Of a stretch of DNA of 64,000 nucleotides, positions 53,043 to 61,202 are shown piece by piece. The notes below the pieces were generated by a model. The model saw only the letters and a program-made list of their open reading frames with translations, had not been told where the DNA came from and did no database searches. The position numbers and the translations under genes are program-made. The stretch covers positions 192,685-256,684 of the forward strand of contig DASYPQ010000023.1 of assembly GCA_036006425.1 (NCBI GenBank), given 5' to 3'. The stretch's first letter is position 1; every line of letters begins with the position of its first letter. Origin of the DNA: DASYPQ01 sp036006425. Its GTDB lineage: Bacteria > Planctomycetota > UBA1135 > GCA-002686595.

Positions 53043-54239
53043 ATGGCTCGGCCTCCGCCGAAGAAGTCGCTCCGCCCGGCCACGCTGTGCGTGCACGCCG
53101 GGCACCGCGCGAACGCGTCGACGCGCGAGGTCGTCGCCCCGATCGCCCAGACGTCGACGTTCCTGCTCGACGACGAGTCGTACGCGCGGATGCTGAGCGG
53201 GCGCGTCGACGAGGCGCTGATCTACACGCGGATCAGGAACCCGACGCTCGACGCCGTGCAGCGGCGGATCGCCGCGCTCGAGGGCGCCGAGGCGTGCCTC
53301 GTGTTCGCGTCGGGCATGGCGGCGATCCATTCGAGCGTGATGAGCCTCGTCCGCAGCGGCTCGCGCATCGTCGCCCACAAGGAGCTCTACGGGTCCACCT
53401 GGGATCTCCTCGCGAACTTCCTCCCGCCCCTCGGGATCGAGACGGTCCTCGCCGACCTCAACGACGAGGGCGACCGCTCGCGCGCGCTGCGCGGAGGCGC
53501 CGCTCTCGTGTACTGCGAGAGCATCTCGAACCCGACGATGTGCGTCGCCGACGTGCCGGCGATCGCGCGCGCCGCGCACGCGGCCGGAGCGAAGCTCGTG
53601 GTCGACGCGACGTTCGCGACACCGATGCTCCAGCGACCTCTCGCTCTCGGCGCGGATCTCGTCGTCCACTCGGCGACGAAGTACCTCGCCGGCCACTCCG
53701 ACCTGATCGGAGGCGCGGCGTGCGGGAGCACCGCGGCGATGCGCGGCGTATTCCGCTGGCTGCAGCTCGGCGGCGGGTGCATGGACCCGCACGCCGCTTT
53801 CCTGCTCGACCGCGGGCTGAAGACGCTCCCGCTGCGGATGCGTGCGCACGTCGAGAACGCGGGGCGGCTCGCGACCCGTCTCGCGGAGCACCCGCGCGTG
53901 ACGCAGGTGCTCTACCCGGGACTTCCGGCGCACGCGAGCCACGCGCTCGCGAGAGACGTCCTCTCCGGGGCGGGCGGGATGCTCGCCGTCGTCGTCGCCG
54001 GCGGCGACGCGGCCGCGCTGCGCTTCGTCCGCGCGCTGAAGCTCGCGCTCGAGGCCTCGAGCCTCGGAGGCGTCGAGACTCTCGTCAGCCTGCCGTTCAA
54101 CACGTCCCACGTGAAACTCTCCGAGGCGGAGCGCGCGGCCGCGGGCATCCCGCCCGGGCTCGTGCGCGTCTCCGTCGGGATCGAGGACGTCGAGGACCTG
54201 ATCGAGGACTTCGAGCAGGCGCTCGACGCGTCGGCCTAG
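53043..54239 (+). CDS. PLP-dependent trans-sulfuration enzyme (cystathionine gamma-synthase / methionine gamma-lyase family)
   Basis: The product is 398 residues. It has the Cys/Met metabolism PLP fold: TRIRNPTLDAVQRRIAALEG near 60-80, FASGMAAIHSSVM for the phosphate-binding turn, YCESISNPTMCVADV, and the PLP lysine Lys213 in HSATKYLAGHSD. The C-terminal part has SLGGVETLVSLPF and GLVRVSVGIEDVEDLI. The fold covers cystathionine synthase, lyase and methionine gamma-lyase; the sequence alone does not choose. It is monocistronic, and its stop overlaps the convergent regulatory-repeat gene by 4 nt. Confidence 0.9.
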   Translation: MARPPPKKSLRPATLCVHAGHRANASTREVVAPIAQTSTFLLDDESYARMLSGRVDEALIYTRIRNPTLDAVQRRIAALEGAEACLVFASGMAAIHSSVMSLVRSGSRIVAHKELYGSTWDLLANFLPPLGIETVLADLNDEGDRSRALRGGAALVYCESISNPTMCVADVPAIARAAHAAGAKLVVDATFATPMLQRPLALGADLVVHSATKYLAGHSDLIGGAACGSTAAMRGVFRWLQLGGGCMDPHAAFLLDRGLKTLPLRMRAHVENAGRLATRLAEHPRVTQVLYPGLPAHASHALARDVLSGAGGMLAVVVAGGDAAALRFVRALKLALEASSLGGVETLVSLPFNTSHVKLSEAERAAAGIPPGLVRVSVGIEDVEDLIEDFEQALDASA

Positions 54240-55276
54240 CGCCGGACGGTCCGGTCCTGGACGACCATCACGAGCGGCAGCTCCTTGCCGGCCTGGAGGT
54301 CGATCGACGCGCTGGCTTCGAAGCCTTCCTCGCTGCGCGCGTCGATGCGGTAGTGGCCGAGCGGCAGGAAGCGCGCGTGCGCGATCCCGACCGTGTCCGT
54401 GAACGTGTCGACCGTGCCCGAGCCCGTCGCCGAGCCGCTGATGTGCGCGCGCGGCATCGGCCGCATCCGCACGTCGGTCACGGTGAACTTGAGCGCCCCG
54501 GTCGGCGGCAGCGTCCGCGTCGGGAAGCGCAGCGAGGGAGCCTGGAACACGAGCGCCTGCGCCGGCACGAGCGGCGAGTCGGGCCGCCCGAACGAGAGGC
54601 GGTACTCGCCGTCGAGGACGTCGCGGAACACGAACGCGCCCGCGGCGTCGGTCGAGATCGTCGCGCGCTCGTGCGTCGCGATCGCGTCGAGCGTCACGTC
54701 GAGCCCCTCGGCCGGCCGTCCGTCCGCATCGATCACGCCCCCGTCGATGAACCCCGACGGCGTCAGGAGGAGCGACACGAACACGTCCGCCGAGTCGCGG
54801 ACGAGCAGCACGTTCCCGGGCACGCAGTTCTGCGCGCCGGCCTGCGCGCGGACGAGGTAGCCTCCGAGCGGCAGCCCCTCGACCGCGAACTGCGTCTCGC
54901 CGTGCTCGAACTCGACGCGCCTGGACTCGGCGCGGTCGTGACCTTCGAGCCACGGATGCGGACCGACGATCAGCGTCCACCGATCCGGGACGCGCGCGCC
55001 GCCGCGGACCAGGATCTCCCCACGGATCGCGCCGCGTCCGTCGAATTGCCCGGCGGGGTCGGTTGCGTTCGCCGCGGACTGCACCCGCGCGGCGGAGTCG
55101 GGGGAACGCTCGACGGGTTCGATCGCCGGCGCTGCCGTGCGGGGCGCCGGAGCATCGGGTATCGCGGCGGCGGGCGCGCGCGTTTCCCCGCCGAGCCACA
55201 GCGCGATCCCGACGACGACGCACGCGGCCAGCGCGAGCACGACGAGCAGCGCGTGGATCCGTCCGGCGGTTGACAC
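54236..55276 (-). CDS. Exported carboxypeptidase-regulatory-like repeat protein
   Basis: The product is 346 residues from a GTG start directly before STAGRIHALLVVLALAACVVVGIAL, a single N-terminal membrane anchor. An Ala/Pro linker follows to about 65. The rest is beta-rich, with units recognisable at RGAIRGEILVRGGARVP, GGVIDADGRPAEGLDVTLDA and FTVTDVRMRPMPRAHISG, typical of carboxypeptidase-regulatory-like domains. It is the third such protein in the window after the sigma fusion and the gene at 2207-3778. Topology places the repeats outside the inner membrane. The role is unknown. Confidence 0.72.
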   Translation of the reverse strand: MSTAGRIHALLVVLALAACVVVGIALWLGGETRAPAAAIPDAPAPRTAAPAIEPVERSPDSAARVQSAANATDPAGQFDGRGAIRGEILVRGGARVPDRWTLIVGPHPWLEGHDRAESRRVEFEHGETQFAVEGLPLGGYLVRAQAGAQNCVPGNVLLVRDSADVFVSLLLTPSGFIDGGVIDADGRPAEGLDVTLDAIATHERATISTDAAGAFVFRDVLDGEYRLSFGRPDSPLVPAQALVFQAPSLRFPTRTLPPTGALKFTVTDVRMRPMPRAHISGSATGSGTVDTFTDTVGIAHARFLPLGHYRIDARSEEGFEASASIDLQAGKELPLVMVVQDRTVRR

Positions 55277-55334
55277 GCCGTGGAGCCCTCGCCTAGGCTC
55301 CCAAGTCTCTCGTTGTCCCACGGAATCCTGCCGA

Positions 55335-57656
55335 ATGCCCTGTGCGACCTTCGCGCGCGCTCCCGAGCGCGTCGATCCTAGCCCGAAGGTCGCCCGCCTG
55401 CGAGGCGCGGGACTCCTCGCGCTGCTCCTCCTCACCCTCGCCGTGCCTCGCGCGGAGGCCGCGACGGGCGAGGCCCCGAAGGGACGGCTCGTCGTGCTCG
55501 GGTTCGACGGTGCCGACGCGCGCATCGCGGGGGAGATGATGGACCGCGGGGAGCTGCCGCACCTCGCACGCCTGCGCGCGGAAGGGACCTTCGCGCCGCT
55601 CGCGACGACCGTGCCCGCCGAATCGCCGGTGTCGTGGGCTTCGCTGAACAGCGGACAGAACCCGGCGAAGACGGGGATCCCGGGCTTCGTGAAGCGCGTG
55701 ATCCCGCCGGGGAGGGATCCCGCGCCGCGCGTCGGTTTCTACGAGGACGTCGAGCGCGAGACCGCGTCCCTGAAGATCTCGCCGCTCCTGCGGTTCCTCG
55801 TCACCTTCGAGCCGCGGACCGCCGGTCTGCTCGCGGCGCTCGCCGTGCTCGCGGTCTTCAGCCTCTTGTTCGTGCTGCTGCTCCGGATCCGCAAGTCGGT
55901 CGCGCTGCCGCTCGCGCTCGTGCTCGGCGCCGCCGGCGGCTGGGCGGGCTTCAAGGCGAGCTCGGAGGTTCCGCGACGGATCCCGGGCATCGTCGCGAAC
56001 CTCGTGCAGACGGGCGGGTTCTGGGAGGTCGCGGCGCGCGCCGGCGTGGCCTCGGTCGTGCTCGACGGCGCGATGACCTGGGATCGCCCGGAGGTTCCCG
56101 GGGCCAAGGTGCTCTCCGGACTCGGCGTCCCCGACGTCCGCGGCGCGTACGGCGACTGGTTCGTGTACACCGCCGACGCGAGCGAGATGGCGCGCCAGCC
56201 GGAAGGCCGCGGGACGGACACGGGGGGGACCGTGTTCCGCGTCGACGAGGTGGGCGGGCGGATCGACGCGCTCGTCTTCGGTCCGCTCCGGATCGGCGGC
56301 GCCGAGGGCGAGCGGCTGACCGTGCCGCTGGTCGTCGAGCACGCCCCGGGCGGGAAATCGCGGCTCACGATCGACGGCGTCGACCACGAGATCGCCGAGG
56401 GCGAGTGGTCGCCGTGGTACCGGCTCGTGTTCGAGATGACTCCGCTCGTGCGCGTGCACGCGATCACGCGCGCGAAGCTCCTCCGGTCCGACCCGTTCCT
56501 GCTCTACCTCGACTTCCTGCAGATCGACCCGTCGTCGCCGCCGCCGTGGCAGCCCGTCAGCGAGCCGCGGGGCTACGCGAAGGAGCTCGCGCGCGCGACC
56601 GGCTCGCCGTTCGAGACCGTCGGCTGGGCGTGCCTCACGATGCCGTACAAGGACCGCGAGATCGAGCCGGCGACGTTCCTCGAGGACGTCGACGCGACGC
56701 GCGCGGGTCGCGAGAAGCTCTGCAACGAGGAGATCGCGAAGACCGACTGGCGGCTCTTCATGTGCGTCGAGAGCACGCCCGACCGCGTGCAGCACATGAT
56801 GTATCAGTTCTACGACAAGGAGCACCCGAAGTACGACGCCGGGAAGGCGCAAGCGCGCGCGCGTTTCGGCGGCGAGGAGATCGCGCTCGCCGACGCGATC
56901 CCCGCGGCGTACCGGCAGATGGACCGCTTCGTCGGCGAAGTCATGGAGAAGCACCTGCGCCCGGGGGACACGCTGATCGTGTGCGCGGACCACGGCTTCC
57001 AGAGCTTCCGGCGCGGCCTGAACCTGAACAACTGGCTCTTCGAGCACGGCTACCTCGCGCTGCGCGACATCGGCGAGAAGAGCCAGGGCCGCTACCTCCA
57101 GTTCGTCGACTGGCAGCGGACCCGCGCGTACGCGGTCGGCCTGGGGACGATCTACCTCAATCTGCGCGGGCGCGAGCCGGAAGGCATCGTCGATCCCGCC
57201 GATGCGCCGGCGCTGCTCGAGGCACTAGCCCGCGATCTCGTCGCGACGCGCGACGTGACGCGCGACGAGAAGCGCGCGGTCGTCCGCGAGGTCTACCGCA
57301 TGGACAAGATCCACGCGGGTCCGCACCAGGACCTCGAGGGGGATCTCATGGTCGGCCTCGAAGCCGGCTACCGGGTCGGCTGGTCGACGACCACCGGCGG
57401 GATCCGGCTCGAGTCGGCCGACGGAGGCTCCGGCTGGAAGCCCGCGCCCTCGATCGAGGACAACACGAACAACTGGTCGGGCGACCACGTCTCGGTCGCG
57501 CGTGATCTCGTGCCGGGCGTCTTCTTCTGCAACCGCAAGGTCAGGCTCCCGGCGGAGGGCGTCGACCTGTTGCAGATCGCCCCGACGGCGCTCGCGGTCC
57601 TCGGCGTCCCGATCCCGGCCGAGTACGACCTCCCGCCGCTCGAGTTCGACGACTGA
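55335..57656 (+). CDS. Type I phosphodiesterase / nucleotide-pyrophosphatase-like membrane enzyme
   Basis: The product is 773 residues. A signal anchor covers about 22-42, then the alkaline-phosphatase-superfamily opening LVVLGFDGADARIAGEM supplies a metal Asp. SPVSWASLNSG near 96-106 holds the likely Ser/Thr nucleophile. Two hydrophobic segments near 160-210 interrupt the domain. The second metal cluster is CADHGFQSFRRG near 555, and GDHVSVARDLVPGVFF supplies the last His. Such enzymes cleave nucleotide or phospholipid phosphodiesters on the outer face of the membrane; the substrate is unknown. The membrane insertion inside the catalytic domain is unusual. Confidence 0.82.
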   Translation: MPCATFARAPERVDPSPKVARLRGAGLLALLLLTLAVPRAEAATGEAPKGRLVVLGFDGADARIAGEMMDRGELPHLARLRAEGTFAPLATTVPAESPVSWASLNSGQNPAKTGIPGFVKRVIPPGRDPAPRVGFYEDVERETASLKISPLLRFLVTFEPRTAGLLAALAVLAVFSLLFVLLLRIRKSVALPLALVLGAAGGWAGFKASSEVPRRIPGIVANLVQTGGFWEVAARAGVASVVLDGAMTWDRPEVPGAKVLSGLGVPDVRGAYGDWFVYTADASEMARQPEGRGTDTGGTVFRVDEVGGRIDALVFGPLRIGGAEGERLTVPLVVEHAPGGKSRLTIDGVDHEIAEGEWSPWYRLVFEMTPLVRVHAITRAKLLRSDPFLLYLDFLQIDPSSPPPWQPVSEPRGYAKELARATGSPFETVGWACLTMPYKDREIEPATFLEDVDATRAGREKLCNEEIAKTDWRLFMCVESTPDRVQHMMYQFYDKEHPKYDAGKAQARARFGGEEIALADAIPAAYRQMDRFVGEVMEKHLRPGDTLIVCADHGFQSFRRGLNLNNWLFEHGYLALRDIGEKSQGRYLQFVDWQRTRAYAVGLGTIYLNLRGREPEGIVDPADAPALLEALARDLVATRDVTRDEKRAVVREVYRMDKIHAGPHQDLEGDLMVGLEAGYRVGWSTTTGGIRLESADGGSGWKPAPSIEDNTNNWSGDHVSVARDLVPGVFFCNRKVRLPAEGVDLLQIAPTALAVLGVPIPAEYDLPPLEFDD

Positions 57657-57791
57657 ACGAGCGCCGCCGCTTTCGCCGGTCTTACAGCTTCCGCGCGGAT
57701 CGCGTCGCGATCGCAAGGTGATCGTGAAATGCGCGGGCCCCTTCGCGCGTAGGGCGCGCCGCTCGTAGCCGATCGCCGTCCGCCTTGAGCC

Positions 57792-57839
57792 GATCCTGCG
57801 CGAAGCTTTCCGTGATCTTGCGCAGGATCCGGCAAGCTC
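57792..57839. other. Hairpin with perfect 10-bp arms between the phosphodiesterase and a small gene
   Basis: GATCCTGCGC (57792-57801) is an exact inverted copy of GCGCAGGATC (57830-57839). AAG and CTT just inside can add three pairs with one bulged base. It lies 136 nt after the phosphodiesterase stop and 39 nt before the ATG of the 68-residue protein, so it could be a terminator, a leader structure or an operator. The remaining part of this 221-nt gap shows only short GATCG-type repeats. Confidence 0.5.
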
Positions 57840-57877
57840 GATCGACCAAGGCGGACGATCGCCCGAAGAGGAAGAGT

Positions 57878-58084
57878 ATGGAAGCCACGACCCAAGCGAA
57901 GCCGCCCGTTCTCCTGTGCTGGACCGACACGGAGAGTGGCGAGGAACTGTGCATCCTGGTCCACGGACCCGCCGAGTTCCTGGAGGAGTTGCGCGCCGCG
58001 GGATTCCGTCCCGCGCCCGCGGAGGGACCTGGGTTCGAGCACGGCGCGCGCCGCGCGCCGTGCGTGTTCGTCGCCTCGCGCTAG
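57878..58084 (+). CDS. Small protein of unknown function, 68 residues
   Basis: A GAAGAGGAAGAG purine-rich ribosome-binding site precedes the ATG. The protein reads as a compact alpha/beta unit: PPVLLCWTDTESGEELCILV, PAEFLEELRAAGF and a C-terminal APCVFVASR, with three cysteines and no signal peptide. I recognise no family. A strong hairpin stands upstream. Its stop overlaps the convergent mgtC-like gene by 4 nt. Confidence 0.6.
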   Translation: MEATTQAKPPVLLCWTDTESGEELCILVHGPAEFLEELRAAGFRPAPAEGPGFEHGARRAPCVFVASR

Positions 58085-58800
58085 TGCGAGATCTCGGACC
58101 ACTCGACGCTCGTGACGCCCTTCTGGGCGGCGATCAGCTCGAGCATCTCGGGAGCCTGCTTCACGTTGCGGCAACGGATGTGGAACACGAGCTCGAAGGG
58201 GAGCTCCGGCCCGCCGCGGTTGCCGGACAAGTCCTGGAGCCGGATGCCGCGCACCGCGAGTAGCTCCCCGACGGTGCTCGCGAGCGCCGTGAGCTCGGAG
58301 CGCTCGCCGCGCACGACGAGTCGCCGGTAGATCACGGGCGCGATGCCGCGCGTGAATCGATCGACCACGGCGAGCACCATGAGGATGATCACGCTGGCGA
58401 CGAGCGCGAGCGCGTACTCGCCCTGCCCGACGACGATCCCGAGACCCGCGACCGACCAGACCGTCGCTCCGGTCGTGATCCCGCGCACGATGTCCCCGGC
58501 CCGGATGACGGTCGCCGCCCCGAGGAAACCGATGCCCGTGACGATGCCCGCGGCCAGTCGATTGGGATCGAGCACGACGCGGAACGCGTCGCCCTGGGAC
58601 TGGAGCCCGGAAGGGATCACGCGCGACGCCTGGACGAGGACCGCCGACGCGAGGCACACGAGCATGTGCGTCCGCAGACCGGCCGGGCGGCCGTGGATCT
58701 CGCGCTCGAAGCCGATCAAGCCGCCGACGACGAGGGCGGCGAGCAGGGGCAGCGGATCGAGCCGCGAGAGCTGCTCGATCAGCGAATCGGAGTGGGGCAT
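58081..58800 (-). CDS. MgtC/SapB-family inner-membrane protein
   Basis: The product is 239 residues. Five or so membrane helices occupy 15-150, with the MgtC signature LIGFEREIHGRPAGLRTHMLV near 28-48 and GIGFLGAATVIRAGDIVRGITTGATVW near 90-115. A soluble ACT-like C-terminal domain covers about 160-239. MgtC proteins help cells cope with low magnesium and modulate the F-type ATPase or phosphate uptake in some bacteria. I do not see a magnesium-sensing leader in the 138 nt upstream. Confidence 0.9.
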   Translation of the reverse strand: MPHSDSLIEQLSRLDPLPLLAALVVGGLIGFEREIHGRPAGLRTHMLVCLASAVLVQASRVIPSGLQSQGDAFRVVLDPNRLAAGIVTGIGFLGAATVIRAGDIVRGITTGATVWSVAGLGIVVGQGEYALALVASVIILMVLAVVDRFTRGIAPVIYRRLVVRGERSELTALASTVGELLAVRGIRLQDLSGNRGGPELPFELVFHIRCRNVKQAPEMLELIAAQKGVTSVEWSEISH

Positions 58801-58938
58801 GCGGGGGCGCTCCGGACCCCTTCTCGTCCACGCACTCGCGGTCGCTGGAGTCCCGAGGGTTGCTTGGCCGCGGGAACCATATCAGAATGGCCCGCCGCAT
58901 TCCTTGGGCGCTTCCAGGCGACCCCCTGACCCGAATCC

Positions 58939-60216
58939 ATGCTCCATCCTCCCTTGATCGAACGCATCACCCGCTCTCTCGCCTACATGCTCCGGCACCA
59001 GCCCGAGCAGTTCGATTTGGAGCTCGACGAATACGGATACGCGGACCTCGACGACGTCGTCGCCGCGCTCAACGAGCGCCTCGGCGAGCCGGTCGAGGCC
59101 GAAGACGTCGTCCAAGCCGTCGAGGGGGGCGACCGCCCGCGCTACGAGATCCGCGAGGGACGCGTCCGCGCTCTGTACGGCCACTCGATCCAGGTGAAGC
59201 CGGGCGAGCCTTCGAAGCCGCCGGACGTCCTGTACGTCGGAATCTCCCGCACGGACGCCGACCGCGCGCGCCGGTACGGGCTGCGTCCCGGGCGGAGGAG
59301 CTTCCTGCACCTCGCGCTGAGTCCCGAGGACGCGCTCGAAACGGGGCGGCGCGCTTCGCGCGACTACGCGGTCGTCACGGTGAACGCGCTCGACGCGTGG
59401 GAAGAGGGGATCAACTTCTACGACCGCAAGTCGCTGTTCCTCTCCGACCCGATCCCGACGCACTTCCTGCAGGTCGGCGACACGCACACGGACGGCTACG
59501 GCGACGACGAGGGCGGAGAGCGCGGCGGACGAGGAGGACGCGGCGAACCCCGCTCCCACGACGCGCGCCCCCAAGACGATCGCTCGGAACCTCCGCGCCG
59601 CCGCGAGTGGCGCGACCGTCCGCCCGAGCGCGCCCCCGAACGCGCACCCGAACGCGCACCCGAACGCGCGCCGGAGCGCGCGCCCGAACGTGCACCGGAG
59701 CGTGCACCCGACCGCCCCGTGGAAGCCGGACCGGAACGCGCTCCCGATCGCGGCGGCCGCGACGAGCATCGCGGGGACCGCGGTCCGCGCGGCCGCGAGC
59801 ACCACGGCCGCGGGGATCGCCGCGGTGGAGAACACCGAGGACCGCCGCGCGACGACCGCTCCGCACCGCGGCCCGAGCGCGACAGCCGACCGCCGCCGCG
59901 CCACGAGTCGCCCGATCGCCGCGACGCGCCGCGCGGACCGTCGCCCGCGCGCGAGCGACCCGGCGAGCCCGCGTCGCGTCCGATGCAGCCCCGCGAACCG
60001 GCGCGCGCGAGCGCTCCGCCGCCCGCGCCGCCGAGCTCCGACTCGTTCGGCCGGGGGGTGTTCGAGGCGCGCCCGGAACCGCCGCGCGAGACGCGTCCCG
60101 CGCCGCCGCGCGCTTCCGAGCCGCGCCCGCGCGACGAAGCGCCGCCCGCGCCGGAGAAGTCCCGGGAACCCGCGCGTGCCGAGTCGAACGACTCGGGATT
60201 CGGCGCAGGCATCTGA
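58939..60216 (+). CDS. kptA: RNA 2'-phosphotransferase KptA/Tpt1-like with long Arg/Pro-rich tail
   Basis: The product is 425 residues; normal KptA is about 180-200. Residues 1-180 form the enzyme: Arg19-His20 in YMLRHQPEQ, the winged-helix part, Arg77 in VRALYGHS, and GLRPGRRSFLHLALS with the late Arg. These correspond to the four catalytic positions of Tpt1; the common YHGT motif reads YVGI. The enzyme moves an internal RNA 2'-phosphate to NAD. Residues about 185-425 are disordered, with RG-rich stretches (GGERGGRGGRGE), seven PERA repeats and Pro/Arg runs, which suggests RNA binding or condensation. It is followed at 35 nt by the LPS-kinase-like gene. Confidence 0.85.
   Translation: MLHPPLIERITRSLAYMLRHQPEQFDLELDEYGYADLDDVVAALNERLGEPVEAEDVVQAVEGGDRPRYEIREGRVRALYGHSIQVKPGEPSKPPDVLYVGISRTDADRARRYGLRPGRRSFLHLALSPEDALETGRRASRDYAVVTVNALDAWEEGINFYDRKSLFLSDPIPTHFLQVGDTHTDGYGDDEGGERGGRGGRGEPRSHDARPQDDRSEPPRRREWRDRPPERAPERAPERAPERAPERAPERAPERAPDRPVEAGPERAPDRGGRDEHRGDRGPRGREHHGRGDRRGGEHRGPPRDDRSAPRPERDSRPPPRHESPDRRDAPRGPSPARERPGEPASRPMQPREPARASAPPPAPPSSDSFGRGVFEARPEPPRETRPAPPRASEPRPRDEAPPAPEKSREPARAESNDSGFGAGI
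59623..59706 (+). repeat. 12-nt coding tandem repeat, seven units
   Basis: Seven consecutive 12-nt units encode Pro-Glu-Arg-Ala each time, inside the disordered tail of the KptA-like protein. Units differ only at third codon positions. It is a slippage-prone tract that could vary in copy number. Confidence 0.85.
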
Positions 60217-60251
60217 CCCCTGGAGCGTCCCGGCGCCGCGCCGTGCACGAG

Positions 60252-61130
60252 ATGCGCGAGCCGAAGATCGCGGAGCGTCTCCCCGAGGGCTACGACGTCG
60301 AGAGCGGAGCCGAGGGCATCCTCGCGCTCTCGCGCGAGATGGGACCCGCGCTCCGCAGCGCGGGGTACGGGCTCTCCTCGGACGGAGCGGCGACCGCGAG
60401 CGTCCTCGCCGGCCGCAAGCCGCTCTTCGAGCTCACGACCAGCGCCGGCGTCTTCCTCGTGCGCCGTTTCTCGCACGGCGGACTCCTCCGGTTCCTGACG
60501 CGCGAGCGCTTCCGCGATCCGTCGCGGCCGTTCCGCGAGCTCGCCGTCTCCTCGTCGCTCGCCCGCGCCGGCGTCGGAACGCCGCTGGTCGCCGCGGCGC
60601 GCGCGCGCCCCGCGCCCGGCTTCGGCTGGAAGCTCGAGATCGTGACGCGCCGGATCGAAGGCGCGGTCGACCTCGACGCCGTCCTCACCGACGCCCGCGC
60701 GGGGCGCGTCGACCGGCGTTCGATCGCGCGCCTCGCGCGCGCGGCCGGTGGACTCGTCCGCGCGATGCACGACGCCGGCTGCAGCCACGCCGACCTGACG
60801 ACGAAGAACATGCTCGTCGAGGCGGCGTCGATGGGGGACCGCTTCCCGAGGACCTGGATCCTCGATCTCGACCGCGCGCGCATCGTCCAGTCGCTCGCCG
60901 AATCCGAGCGGCGCGCGGGGCTCGCGCGGCTCTACCGCTACGTCCGCCGGCGTGAGCGCGCCCAGGGCGCCGGACTCGCGCGCACGGACTGGCCGCGTTT
61001 CCTCGCCGCGTACGAGCCCGACCGCCGGACCCGCCGCCTCCTCGCGCGTGCGATCCTCCGGGCGCACGGCCGATCCCTCGTCTGGCACGCGCTCGGGTGG
61101 CGACTGGAAAGGATTTTCCGTCGCGCCTAG
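60252..61130 (+). CDS. Kdo/LPS-kinase-like protein kinase fold
   Basis: The product is 292 residues; a GTG 9 nt upstream is an alternative start. The kinase-like fold shows GVFLVRRFSHGGLLRF near the Lys-equivalent region, the catalytic loop HADLTTKNML near 180-190, and the metal motif ILDLDRAR near 205-212. This pattern belongs to the lipopolysaccharide kinase (KdkA/WaaP) group that phosphorylates inner-core sugars such as Kdo at the inner membrane. No other LPS-core gene is adjacent, so the substrate remains open. It is in line with kptA, probably by chance. Confidence 0.75.
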   Translation: MREPKIAERLPEGYDVESGAEGILALSREMGPALRSAGYGLSSDGAATASVLAGRKPLFELTTSAGVFLVRRFSHGGLLRFLTRERFRDPSRPFRELAVSSSLARAGVGTPLVAAARARPAPGFGWKLEIVTRRIEGAVDLDAVLTDARAGRVDRRSIARLARAAGGLVRAMHDAGCSHADLTTKNMLVEAASMGDRFPRTWILDLDRARIVQSLAESERRAGLARLYRYVRRRERAQGAGLARTDWPRFLAAYEPDRRTRRLLARAILRAHGRSLVWHALGWRLERIFRRA

Positions 61131-61202
61131 AGGCGGCGTCCGCGCCGGCTGTTTCCCGTCGCCCGCTCGCCGCGTCCGGAAAACGTGGGATAGGGTTACG
61201 AC

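Noticed and set aside
59623..59706. Short direct repeats considered as a CRISPR-like array
   Set aside because: The 12-nt units have no spacers and keep the reading frame of a disordered protein tail.
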